Positions 16,682-24,264 of a DNA stretch of 35,451 bases are shown piece by piece (within the stretch, counting starts at the first letter, position 1; each line of letters opens with the position of its first letter). The position numbers and the translations under genes are program-made. The DNA comes from Bdellovibrio sp. (GTDB lineage Bacteria; UBA10199; 2-02-FULL-44-16; DYJF01), in the NCBI GenBank assembly GCA_020723205.1, contig DYJF01000016.1, forward strand, positions 1 to 35,451, read 5' to 3'. The notes below the pieces were generated by a model. That model was given only the letters and a program-made list of their open reading frames with translations, did no database searches and was not told the DNA's origin.

Positions 16682-17626
16682 CTATTTCGTCTGCATGATC
16701 ACCGGAAGTGAATCAAGAGGAGCGCCGATCCTGACCGCCTGCCCCTCGCCGTCGATAGCGATCGAACCAAGCGCTTCCACTGCCTCTTTGTTCGATTCGT
16801 TCTGCAGCATCGAAAGCGCCTTCATTCCGGAGAAGAACATCTTAAGGCCGGCGGCCTGTTCCTGCGTGGAACACATGACCGATATCTGAAGCGAGTTGTT
16901 CTCATCCGCCCAGAAAAGCGCCTGCGTCAACGACGCGAATTGAGGCGGCAGGGCTTTTTGGATGCGTTCCGATGAGTTTAAGAACCCGAAGAACGGGGAA
17001 TCAAGCGTTGTTAACGGGAACTCCCTTTTATCTTTTCGCTCACTGATGAGCGTTTTCATGATCTCCTTCGTGCCGACTATGAGATGGCTGGGATCGGGTA
17101 TCGCGAAGGCGAACGGGGAGTCGGTCCCCGCCTGCGTATATAATGATACGCCGCCCTCGCGGCTTGAGGAGAGCGACAGGTTTTCAAGGGAGAGCTGTTG
17201 TTTCACCGACTCGACGAAATCGAGCTCGCGGAAATCCCCCTGCGCTACGACGACGAACGAAACGGGCGTCCCCGCATCGCCGAACGCGGCGCTCATCACG
17301 ATCATGCCTATCTTGGTCTCCGCCCCGAGAAGCGCTCCTATCGTCTTGATCGATGTGTCGTCCCCTTTGAAGAGCCCCTGTTCGAGCAGGTTCTTAAGGA
17401 CCGGTATGGATGAGAGCCGGTAGATGTCGGCGACAACGACAAGGTTGGAATTCTTGGGTATCCAGTTCTTCAGCATCGAATATTTTCGAGCGGTAAGCAT
17501 AGCCGGATCGTACGGGACCTCTTTGCGCGTATCGCTCGATGTCTTGAGAAGTATTCCGAACGCCGCAAGCAGCACGACGATTATCGCGGCTTTTATAACG
17601 ATCTTTTTAGTGCCCTTTTTCGTCAT
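16682..17626 (-). CDS. Membrane-anchored unknown protein downstream of hpnG, 314 aa
   Basis: A basic N-terminus (TKKGTKK) and one transmembrane helix (about residues 9-24, IKAAIIVVLLAAFGILL) anchor a large periplasmic domain of mixed strands and helices (NSNLVVVADIYRL, GMIVMSAAFGDAG, FVVVAQGDF). This resembles DUF3352-type proteins of unknown function, but the match is only impressionistic. ATG 17626 overlaps the hpnG stop (ATGA), with GGAGG 10 bases upstream inside hpnG; the in-frame ATG at 17635 is less likely. It is translationally coupled to hpnG, so it may be involved in envelope lipid handling. Confidence 0.7.
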   Translation of the reverse strand: MTKKGTKKIVIKAAIIVVLLAAFGILLKTSSDTRKEVPYDPAMLTARKYSMLKNWIPKNSNLVVVADIYRLSSIPVLKNLLEQGLFKGDDTSIKTIGALLGAETKIGMIVMSAAFGDAGTPVSFVVVAQGDFRELDFVESVKQQLSLENLSLSSSREGGVSLYTQAGTDSPFAFAIPDPSHLIVGTKEIMKTLISERKDKREFPLTTLDSPFFGFLNSSERIQKALPPQFASLTQALFWADENNSLQISVMCSTQEQAAGLKMFFSGMKALSMLQNESNKEAVEALGSIAIDGEGQAVRIGAPLDSLPVIMQTK

Positions 17627-18360
17627 GATGTCCACGCCTCCACAAATTCGGTTATCGCCTCCCGCGCCTTTATCGCGCAGTATTCGATCTTGTGCAGCGC
17701 TAACGTATCCTTTGGGTGATGGAACAGATGTCCGGCTACGCGTCCAAAAGACATCTTTCCATCCGCTCCTATCACGTCATCCATATTCGGAAGGACGACA
17801 TCAAGCGGATCCAGGATAGCGCGCACGACCACGCAAGGCGTCCCGGCGGCGGCGCAGCGTTCCATGAACGCGGAGCTCTCCATGTCTATCGCGAACGCAT
17901 CATGTTCGGTGCCCACGAACGCCTTTTCGTGGGGCGAAGAAACGACCTTGCCGACGGTGACCAGTCCTCCCCGCATGGCCTTAAGGCCCTTTTGCGCGCA
18001 TAGATTACCGGCCGTGTCCGAAAGCCCTTCGTTCGCAGGGAATTTCTTTCCGCTTTCGGCATCGACGACCGAAGTCGCTATAATGAGGTCTCCGGCGCTC
18101 ATGTGCGGAGTGGTGCCTCCGGCATATCCCACATTTAGGCATGAGTCGGGCTTGAAATTCTCAAGGCACCAGTCGACCGTGCGCTCCATAGCCGGTTTGC
18201 CGATGCCGCTTCTCACCAAAAGTATCTCGCGCTTGTTGAATTGTCCCCGCAGCAGCAGCGACGGTTTGAGGTGTATCTGCTCGTCAACGGCCATTTTGGA
18301 ACGGATAATGCGGATTTCATCATCGAGCGCCCCAAAAATGGCTATCAACCCTTCATTCAT
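17623..18360 (-). CDS. hpnG: Hopanoid-associated nucleoside phosphorylase HpnG, 245 aa
   Basis: It belongs to the purine nucleoside phosphorylase (PNP/UDP) superfamily: LLVRSGIGKPAMERT, NVGYAGGTTPHMSAGDLIIA, and the conserved FAIDMESSAFMERC near the active site. In hopanoid synthesis HpnG removes adenine from adenosylhopane to give phosphoribohopane/ribosylhopane. The assignment rests on the family plus strict linkage to hpnH: the stop and start overlap as ATGA at 18357-18360. As a stand-alone sequence it could be an MTA/SAH-type nucleosidase. Confidence 0.85.
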   Translation of the reverse strand: MNEGLIAIFGALDDEIRIIRSKMAVDEQIHLKPSLLLRGQFNKREILLVRSGIGKPAMERTVDWCLENFKPDSCLNVGYAGGTTPHMSAGDLIIATSVVDAESGKKFPANEGLSDTAGNLCAQKGLKAMRGGLVTVGKVVSSPHEKAFVGTEHDAFAIDMESSAFMERCAAAGTPCVVVRAILDPLDVVLPNMDDVIGADGKMSFGRVAGHLFHHPKDTLALHKIEYCAIKAREAITEFVEAWTS

Positions 18361-19358
18361 AAAAGTGTCCAGCGCGCCATGCGAAGCGCGTCCTTGAGCG
18401 AATCGCCCGTTGTAAGCGCTACGGTCGCCTCGAAGCCGGAATGGACCATACAGTTCTCACAGCGCCTGTCCTTCTTCGGGCCGTAGCGTTCCCACTCGAC
18501 GTTCTTCATCAACTCGCCGAACGTCCGGTAGTGTCCGTCTGTGATGAGGTAACAGGGCGCCTTCCATCCCTTGATGTTGTATGTGACGTTGCCCCACGGC
18601 GTGCAATCGTATTCACGGAGCCCCGAAAGGAAATCGAGATAGAGCGGCGTCGACCATATTCTTTTTCCGTTCCCCGTTTCGCGGATGGCCCTGAATTTTT
18701 CGAATATCTCTTCGCGCGTCAGAAAGACCGATTGGTCGTCAACGTCCTCGTAGCAATAACCGGGTGAAAGGAGGATGCCGTTGACGCCGATCCTTGTGAG
18801 TTCGCCTATGAGCTGACGGACCTCCGAGGGGGACGTCTGCTTGTAGACCGTGGTGTTGGTGCAAACCGTGAACCCTTTCGCCAGAGCCGCCTTTACGCCG
18901 CCGATCGCCTTCGCGAACGCTCCCTCCTTTTCGACGATGATGTCGTGCGTTCTTTGCAGGCCGTCTATGTGGACGTTGAAATTGAAAAAAGGATGCGGTT
19001 TGAACAGCGATAATTTTTTTTCAAGCACCTGTCCGTTCGTGCAAAGATAGACGACGCGCCCGCGGTTCAATATTTCCGATGTCAACTTTTCAATCTCCGG
19101 ATACAGGAGCGGTTCCCCCCCGCAGATCGAAACGACCGGCGCGCCGCACTCGTCAACGGCCTTGAGGCAGTCGGCAAGCAGGACCATCTTCGACATACTG
19201 TCGCTATACTCACGGATACGCCCGCACCCCGAACATGTGAGGTTGCAGGCGTGCAGCGGCTCCAGCATCAGGACGAGCGGAAAACGCGCCTTTTTGGCCC
19301 TTTTCTGCCGCGAAATGTATCTCGCGATGGAGATGGTCTGTCTGAACGGGAACCGCAT
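18357..19358 (-). CDS. hpnH: Adenosyl-hopene transferase HpnH, radical SAM protein
   Basis: HpnH uses S-adenosylmethionine and an iron-sulfur cluster to join the 5'-deoxyadenosyl group to diploptene, the first step of hopanoid side-chain synthesis. The radical SAM motif is CNLTCSGC in [17 protein letters not shown], followed by [27 protein letters not shown] and the C-terminal [20 protein letters not shown] and [12 protein letters not shown] cysteines. All are typical of the HpnH family. The start at 19358 aligns exactly with the usual HpnH N-terminus; upstream in-frame starts at 19379 (ATG) and 19388 (GTG, with GGAG upstream) are possible. It is the first gene of the operon hpnH-hpnG-unknown. 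No squalene-hopene cyclase is in this window. Confidence 0.93.
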   Translation of the reverse strand: MRFPFRQTISIARYISRQKRAKKARFPLVLMLEPLHACNLTCSGCGRIREYSDSMSKMVLLADCLKAVDECGAPVVSICGGEPLLYPEIEKLTSEILNRGRVVYLCTNGQVLEKKLSLFKPHPFFNFNVHIDGLQRTHDIIVEKEGAFAKAIGGVKAALAKGFTVCTNTTVYKQTSPSEVRQLIGELTRIGVNGILLSPGYCYEDVDDQSVFLTREEIFEKFRAIRETGNGKRIWSTPLYLDFLSGLREYDCTPWGNVTYNIKGWKAPCYLITDGHYRTFGELMKNVEWERYGPKKDRRCENCMVHSGFEATVALTTGDSLKDALRMARWTLL

Positions 19359-19417
19359 AAGCGGGCGTTTTGCTATCATGGAAGCCACATAAAAGCAAGC
19401 TCCGCCGGAAGTCGTTC

Positions 19418-19446
19418 TTTACCTTTGGAGCGTAATTTTCTATATC
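19418..19446 (+). promoter_or_regulatory. Weak promoter candidate for hemL
   Basis: TTTACC (19418-19423) and TATATC (19441-19446), 17 bases apart, lie in the divergent gap between hpnH and hemL. Each box matches consensus at only four of six positions. Confidence 0.25.
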
Positions 19447-19466
19447 GTCCCGAAGGGAACGAATCT

Positions 19467-20744
19467 ATGAAGAGGGAAAGGTCAGCGGGCCATTTCGAGA
19501 GGGCCAAGCTCGTCATGCCGGGCGGGGTTTCATCGCCCGTCCGAGCGTTCAACGGCGTCGGCGGTATTCCCCCTTTTATAGCAAAGGCGAAGGGCTCGCA
19601 CATCTGGGACGTCGACGGGAACGAGTATATAGATTACGTCGGAAGCTGGGGACCGGCGATTTTGGGCCACGCGCATCCCGAAGTAGTGGACGCCCTGAAC
19701 GAAGCCATAGAGAACGGAACAAGCTTCGGCGCACCGACCGAACTCGAGACGCGTCTCGCGTCGGTGATATGCGACGCGGTCCCTTCGATCGAAATGGTCA
19801 GGTTCGTAAATTCCGGAACTGAAGCCGCCATGAGCGCTATACGTCTTGCGCGCGGCGTTACAAAGAGGCCCATGATCGTGAAGTTCGAGGGCTGTTATCA
19901 CGGACACGCCGATCCTCTTCTGGTGAAGGCCGGTTCCGGCGCCGCGACTTGCGGGGAGCCGACCTCGGCGGGCGTGACGGCGAGGCATACGATAGTCTGC
20001 AGATATAACGATATTGACGGCGTAGATCGGGCCATGAAAGCGCACGGCAAAGAAGTGGCGTGTGTCATCGTGGAACCGGTCGCCGGTAACATGGGCTGCG
20101 TTTTGCCCAAAGACGGATTTTTGGAGGGGCTCCGCGACGCAACGAAAAGATACGGCTCGCTTCTGATATTCGACGAAGTGATGACCGGTTTCCGGGTCGC
20201 GTTCGGCGGCGCGCAGGAGAGATATAAGATAAGGCCGGATCTCACGTGTCTGGGAAAGATAATCGGGGGCGGCTTGCCGGTGGGGGCGTACGGAGGCGCA
20301 AGAGAATATATGCGGCAGGTCTCGCCGCTCGGCGCCGTATATCAGGCGGGGACGCTTTCAGGCAACCCCTTGGCGATGACGGCCGGCATCAAAACGATAG
20401 AGCTTCTCTCCGTCCCCGGCGTTTATGAAAAGCTCGAACAAATATCGGCGGAGCTTACAGAGGGCATAGAAAGGGTTTTGAAAGATAAACGCATCCCGCA
20501 TAGGATCAACCGCGTGGGTGCGATGTGGTCCGTCTTTTTTGCGGATAAGCCGGTGGTTGATTTTGTCTCCGCAGCGGAAAGCGACGGAGCAAAGTTCAGG
20601 GATTTCTTTCACTTCCTTCTTGATGGAGGCATTTATCTTGCCCCGTCCTCTTTTGAATCGGCGTTCGTATCTCTTGCGCACACAAGCGAGGATATAAAGA
20701 GGACGATAGAGGTGATCGGTGAATGGGCAAAACGGCAAAAATAG
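19467..20744 (+). CDS. hemL: Glutamate-1-semialdehyde 2,1-aminomutase, 425 aa
   Basis: HemL is the PLP enzyme that converts glutamate-1-semialdehyde to 5-aminolevulinate in the C5 heme pathway. The N-terminus [17 protein letters not shown], the PLP-phosphate contacts [10 protein letters not shown] and [17 protein letters not shown] with the cofactor Asp, and the Schiff-base Lys264 in [17 protein letters not shown] are all present. [11 protein letters not shown] follows. The ATG at 19467 is the family start, with AAGGGA 8 bases upstream; the frame is open much further up, but that part is the shadow of hpnH. The 3' end overlaps the start of atpZ by 26 bases. Confidence 0.97.
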   Translation: MKRERSAGHFERAKLVMPGGVSSPVRAFNGVGGIPPFIAKAKGSHIWDVDGNEYIDYVGSWGPAILGHAHPEVVDALNEAIENGTSFGAPTELETRLASVICDAVPSIEMVRFVNSGTEAAMSAIRLARGVTKRPMIVKFEGCYHGHADPLLVKAGSGAATCGEPTSAGVTARHTIVCRYNDIDGVDRAMKAHGKEVACVIVEPVAGNMGCVLPKDGFLEGLRDATKRYGSLLIFDEVMTGFRVAFGGAQERYKIRPDLTCLGKIIGGGLPVGAYGGAREYMRQVSPLGAVYQAGTLSGNPLAMTAGIKTIELLSVPGVYEKLEQISAELTEGIERVLKDKRIPHRINRVGAMWSVFFADKPVVDFVSAAESDGAKFRDFFHFLLDGGIYLAPSSFESAFVSLAHTSEDIKRTIEVIGEWAKRQK

Positions 20745-20958
20745 CTGGTATCTCGCGTATGCGGTCTACGGCGTGGCCGGCGTGCAGGTCGCGGTCTCCG
20801 TGTTAGCCGGCCTTTTCTTCGGGAACTACGTGGACAAAAAAATAGGGACGTCGCCGTGGCTCACGATAATATGTCTCATCCTTGGCGCTACGGGCGGCTT
20901 TTATAATCTCGTCCGAATAATGAACTGGCACAGGGACCGCGGGGATATTTCAAAATGA
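20719..20958 (+). CDS. atpZ: F0F1-ATPase accessory subunit AtpZ-like, 79 aa
   Basis: This small protein with two transmembrane helices (about residues 11-34 and 44-65) carries the AtpZ signature [20 protein letters not shown], followed by [12 protein letters not shown]. AtpZ proteins precede or sit within ATP-synthase operons and have been linked to assembly or to Mg/Ca transport. The start is a GTG at 20719 with AGAGGTG upstream, inside the end of hemL. The stop overlaps the atpI start (ATGA). Confidence 0.88.
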   Translation: MNGQNGKNSWYLAYAVYGVAGVQVAVSVLAGLFFGNYVDKKIGTSPWLTIICLILGATGGFYNLVRIMNWHRDRGDISK

Positions 20959-21317
20959 ACAGCATCAGGGTCACGGCGCTCATCATTATGGCCGTTCTTG
21001 CGGCGGCTTCTCTCCCGCTGCATTCATTTATCATCACCTCATCTGTTTGTCTCGGCGCAGCGCTTGTTATCGCGAGCTATGAGTTGATGTTGATATTGAT
21101 CGGAGCGATGTTCGGCGAAAGGAAAAGACCGCTCATTGTTTTTATATTGATAGCGCTCCTGAAATTTCTCCTGATAGGCGCGTTCCTTTGGTATGTCTTA
21201 TCCCGCTTATCCATCAACGTACTTGCATTTATGGCGGGGTTATCAACAATGGTCTTGGCGATCACGGCACAAGGAATCTTGTGTCTAATTAAGGGCCAGA
21301 CAGCATGCAAAGAATAG
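20955..21317 (+). CDS. atpI: ATP synthase subunit I-like protein, 120 aa
   Basis: It has four predicted membrane helices and the length typical of ATP-synthase subunit I, which helps assemble the c-ring. Its place between atpZ and atpB is the main evidence; the sequence itself is poorly conserved, as usual for this subunit (a helix with LIGAMFGERKRPLIVFILIA). It overlaps atpZ by 4 bases and atpB by 13 bases. Confidence 0.8.
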   Translation: MNSIRVTALIIMAVLAAASLPLHSFIITSSVCLGAALVIASYELMLILIGAMFGERKRPLIVFILIALLKFLLIGAFLWYVLSRLSINVLAFMAGLSTMVLAITAQGILCLIKGQTACKE

Positions 21318-22021
21318 AGATAATTCCGTGGCTGGCAAAAGAGCTCTCCATTCCCGTGCACATAGACGCGGCCAATCTTCACGTAGCCACGTCCGCGTTC
21401 ATCGGCCTGGCGTTGACGCTGGCCTCCGTCCTTGCGTGGAGGAGGTTGAGGAGAACGGATGACAACGTGATCCCTTCCAGAAAGTTCGCTTTCGCCACGA
21501 TCTTTGAGATAACCGTCGAAGCGCTTCTGCGCCTGATGGAGGACATAATCGGCCCCAAGGCGAGGCGTTATCTGCCGCTCATCGGCTCACTGTTCATCTA
21601 TATACTCTGCTGCGATCTTATCGGCGTCGTGCCGGGGTTTGTCCCGCCCACGTCCAACATCAACACGAACGTCGCCTGCGCCGTATGCGTCTTTCTTTAC
21701 TACAATTATGTCGGGATAAAAGAGCAGGGGTTCGTTGATTATCTGAAGCACATGTCGGGCCCTATCATCTGGCTCGCTCCCCTGATGCTGACGATCGAGC
21801 TGACGAGCCATCTCGTCAGGCCGATATCCCTTTCTGTGCGTCTGTTCGGCAACATGGTGGGAGACCATGTGGTCCTCGAAATATTTTCCGGGCTCGTTCC
21901 GCTTTTCGTTCCGATCGCCTTCATGGGGCTCACGATTTTTGTGGCATTTATTCAGGCTTTTGTGTTTAGTCTGCTCTCCATAGTTTATATCGGGCTTGCG
22001 ACGCAAAAAGAGGGACATTGA
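21305..22021 (+). CDS. atpB: ATP synthase F0 subunit a, 238 aa
   Basis: Subunit a provides the half channels for ions in the F0 motor. The essential Arg is R179 in PISLSVRLFGNMVGDHVV. LIGVVPGFVPPTSNINTN and FIQAFVFSLLSIVYIGLA are the other conserved segments. The start overlaps the end of atpI by 13 bases. The ribosome-binding site must lie within atpI. Subunit c follows 30 bases later. Confidence 0.97.
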   Translation: MQRIEIIPWLAKELSIPVHIDAANLHVATSAFIGLALTLASVLAWRRLRRTDDNVIPSRKFAFATIFEITVEALLRLMEDIIGPKARRYLPLIGSLFIYILCCDLIGVVPGFVPPTSNINTNVACAVCVFLYYNYVGIKEQGFVDYLKHMSGPIIWLAPLMLTIELTSHLVRPISLSVRLFGNMVGDHVVLEIFSGLVPLFVPIAFMGLTIFVAFIQAFVFSLLSIVYIGLATQKEGH

Positions 22022-22051
22022 GCTCGCCAAGCGGGCGGGCAGGAGGGGGTC

Positions 22052-22381
22052 ATGAGGAGGATCTTCATAAAATTATTCAGTATTATCGGCATGTTAGCTG
22101 TTTCGGTAACGGCCTATGCGCAGGAAGGGGCCGAGGCCGTTTCCAAGGGTTCCACCTTTGCGTGGGCGCTTGCAATCGGGTCGGGTATTGGTATAGGGAT
22201 TGCCGCGTTCGGCGGTGCCTTGGGACAGGGAAGGGCCGCTGCGGCAGCGCTGGAGGGTATCGCACGGAATCCGGAGGCCTCTTCCAAGATCCAGACGCCG
22301 ATGATCATTGCGTTGGCGTTGATCGAGTCCTTGGTGATCTACGCCCTTGTCATCGCGTTCTTGTTGCAGGGAAAGATATAG
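22052..22381 (+). CDS. atpE: ATP synthase F0 subunit c with N-terminal signal-like segment, 109 aa
   Basis: The two c-ring helices start near residue 33: the polar loop AALEGIARNPEASSK is conserved and the ion-carrying Glu is E92 in ALIESLVIYAL. The first about 23 residues (FIKLFSIIGMLAVSVTAYAQ) look like a cleavable signal peptide, making the protein about 30 residues longer than the usual 70-80 aa. Q59, E92, S93 and Y97 match four positions of sodium-binding c-rings, but the Thr after ES is Leu here, so ion choice is unclear. A GGAGG site precedes the ATG. F1 genes and subunit b are not in this window. Confidence 0.95.
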   Translation: MRRIFIKLFSIIGMLAVSVTAYAQEGAEAVSKGSTFAWALAIGSGIGIGIAAFGGALGQGRAAAAALEGIARNPEASSKIQTPMIIALALIESLVIYALVIAFLLQGKI

Positions 22382-22395
22382 GTTCCAAGAAATTC

Positions 22396-22469
22396 GCGCC
22401 CGTAGCTCAGCGGATTAGAGTATCTGGCTACGGACCAGAGGGTCGCAGGTTCGAATCCTGCCGGGCGCG
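22396..22469 (+). tRNA. tRNA-Arg(ACG)
   Basis: The acceptor arms GCGCCCG (22396-22402) and CGGGCGC pair perfectly. The anticodon stem TCTGG/CCAGA encloses CTACGGA with anticodon ACG. The T arm is GCAGG-TTCGAAT-CCTGC. The discriminator is G and CCA is not encoded. It begins 14 bases after atpE and may be co-transcribed. Confidence 0.96.
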
Positions 22470-22490
22470 CAAAAACGAAGAGAGGGCATG

Positions 22491-22940
22491 CTACCCCAAA
22501 ATGCTCTTGCATCCCTCGATCGCGCTTTTAGTACTTGCAACTGTCGTGACACCGGCCACTTCCCAGCTTCTTATCCCGAAGACCGTCTTTCCAAGTTTTC
22601 TGGCGACAGCTATTTCGGATAATGTTCCCTCGCCGCCGCCGACGGCTATCAGGACATCCGCAGTGTGAGCGATTATCACGTTTCTTGCGTGGCCCATGTT
22701 GGTCGCGATAGGTACAGTCACATAAGGGTTGGCGGCCTCCGTCGTCGGTGTCGGAAGGATCCCCACCACGACCCCGCCCTCCTCTCTCGCGCCTCTTGAG
22801 GACGCTTCCATTATTCCTTCAAGCCCACCGTTGACGAGTATCCAGCCGTTCCTGGCGACGAGCCGGCCTATTTCCTCGGCAGTGGCTTTCTCGTCGGCCG
22901 TGGCCCTCGATGTTCCAATGACAGCTACAATTTTTTTCAT
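22491..22940 (-). CDS. LOG-like/SLOG Rossmann protein, 149 aa
   Basis: It belongs to the lysine-decarboxylase-like (SLOG) superfamily, of the small form close to the TIGR00725 type. The N-terminal strand is KKIVAVIGTSRAT and the nucleotide loop is NGGLEGIMEASSRGA. The characteristic GGGEGTLSEIAVARKLGK corresponds to the PGGxGTxxE motif. Such proteins bind or hydrolyse nucleotides; LOG enzymes release cytokinin bases, but this subgroup has no proven role. The start at 22940 has AGGTTG upstream; the longer frame to 22985 overlaps the DUF362 gene. The start lies 7 bases past the DUF362 stop, so the two genes are likely co-transcribed. Confidence 0.85.
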   Translation of the reverse strand: MKKIVAVIGTSRATADEKATAEEIGRLVARNGWILVNGGLEGIMEASSRGAREEGGVVVGILPTPTTEAANPYVTVPIATNMGHARNVIIAHTADVLIAVGGGEGTLSEIAVARKLGKTVFGIRSWEVAGVTTVASTKSAIEGCKSILG

Positions 22941-22947
22941 TACAACC

Positions 22948-24177
22948 TCACTTGCATCCGTTGAGTTTTCTGATCCTTCTTTCACCCAAAAATCTCCCTA
23001 TGCGCACGCCCAAGCTCTCGTTTAAGTCTATCGCCTGATAGGGGCAGATCTCATGGCAGCAGTAGCATTGAACGCAGTTTTTAATCAGAACGTGCGGTGC
23101 GCGAGCAAGCGTTTGCCCTGAGCATGTCGAAGGGTGAACGGCTTGTGCTTCGACAAGCTCAGCATGAACGGAGGCGGCTTTTTCAGTGATTATCGCATCG
23201 ACGGGGCAGGCCTTCACGCACAGTCCGCATCTTTGACACTTCTTTTCATTGACTTTGGGTTTTATCGAGATCCCGCCCCATATCCTGTTGATGACGAATA
23301 GAGATATCCACCAGTCGCGCATTCCCTTCGTGAAGGTCGCTGGAAGGTCGAAGGTCGCAGGCCTTACGTCTTCAGGCGTTTTGCCTGCGACGGCGATCTT
23401 CGTTTCAGGGTCCCACAGGCCCAGAGACACGGCCGCCTCTATCGTATCAACATGTTTGGGATCGAGACAGATGATCTTGGCGCAGACAGTGTCCACGGCA
23501 TGGTGATTTGTCCCGGAGACGACCGCATTCAGGGGCACGAGCCGTCCCGCTGAAGGTCCGTTGCCTTCCATCGCAAGGATTCCGTCGACCAAGTTCAATG
23601 CGGGCTTGGCGATCTCGGCTATTCGCACTACGAGCTTTGCAAACTCAAGCCGGTCGGTTGCCTTTTGATGATAGCGAGTCTTTTGCAGGCCGGGCACACA
23701 GCCGTAAAGGTTCTTTGCGGCGATGGTAAGGACCGTAAGTCCGTGAGTCTTGAAGCGCGGCAGGTTTACGACAACGTCCGCTTCAAGGACCGGTCTTGCG
23801 ATGAGGAGCCCGTCAACGATCTGGCTCCCCTCGCGTTCGAACACCTTTTCTTCGACACCGTGGCGCTTGCAGACGCCGCGGATGCCAGTCCTCTCCCAGA
23901 CGGAATCTATCTCGAAAATACCGTTGGCGCTGTCTCCCACGCAGACCTTAGCGCCGAGACCCTTGAAAAGGATTATGGCCGCCTCGACGAAATTAGGATG
24001 AGAGGTTATCCCCATCTCCGGCGGATAGGCGCCAAGCATGTTCGGCTTTAAAAGCAGGGTCTTTCCACGAATGGAACCGGTGTTAAAGCCGACGGCGGTC
24101 GCAGCGTCTTTCAAAATGCCCACGAGCGGCTCAACATCGTAATTTTCGCAGCGGAATATCCCGACCGTTTCTGACAT
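22948..24177 (-). CDS. DUF362 protein with two 4Fe-4S clusters, 409 aa, carrying a repeat insertion
   Basis: Residues about 1-290 are a DUF362 domain (LLLKPNMLGAYPPEMGITSHP, DVVVNLPRFKTHGLTVLTIA, KNLYGCVPGLQK). The C-terminus holds a ferredoxin pair: CQRCGLCVKACP (314-324) and CVQCYCCHEICP (368-378). DUF362 proteins are thought to be redox enzymes or activators; no substrate is known. Between the two clusters lies a segment of about 25 residues (around SVHAELVEAQAVHPS and TCSGQT, 336-356) encoded by a palindromic repeat and absent from normal 2x4Fe-4S spacing (see 23111-23175). The frame is kept, so the protein may still fold. Confidence 0.88.
   Translation of the reverse strand: MSETVGIFRCENYDVEPLVGILKDAATAVGFNTGSIRGKTLLLKPNMLGAYPPEMGITSHPNFVEAAIILFKGLGAKVCVGDSANGIFEIDSVWERTGIRGVCKRHGVEEKVFEREGSQIVDGLLIARPVLEADVVVNLPRFKTHGLTVLTIAAKNLYGCVPGLQKTRYHQKATDRLEFAKLVVRIAEIAKPALNLVDGILAMEGNGPSAGRLVPLNAVVSGTNHHAVDTVCAKIICLDPKHVDTIEAAVSLGLWDPETKIAVAGKTPEDVRPATFDLPATFTKGMRDWWISLFVINRIWGGISIKPKVNEKKCQRCGLCVKACPVDAIITEKAASVHAELVEAQAVHPSTCSGQTLARAPHVLIKNCVQCYCCHEICPYQAIDLNESLGVRIGRFLGERRIRKLNGCK
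23111..23175. repeat. Palindromic dispersed repeat inserted in frame in the DUF362 gene
   Basis: Arms CTGAGCATGTCGAAG (23118-23132) and CTTCGACAAGCTCAG (23148-23162) are inverted copies with one mismatch. The CCCTGAGC...GTCGAAGGG type of sequence is a known dispersed palindrome in many bacterial genomes. When read through in this frame it gives peptides like VHAELVEA and HPSTSSGQ, here HAELVEAQAVHPSTCSGQ. Confidence 0.8.
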
Positions 24178-24264
24178 GGGCGCAAAGTTACCCTATTGCC
24201 CCGGGCGGGTCAATTGCGCTATGAAAAGTCAAGGTTGCAGATTTGGACCGCATCAGAGAGCTTT

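Noticed and set aside
23328-23370. Short direct repeats (AAGGTCG...) in the DUF362 gene
   Set aside because: They encode PATFDLPATF in a normal part of the protein and are too short to be a mobile element.
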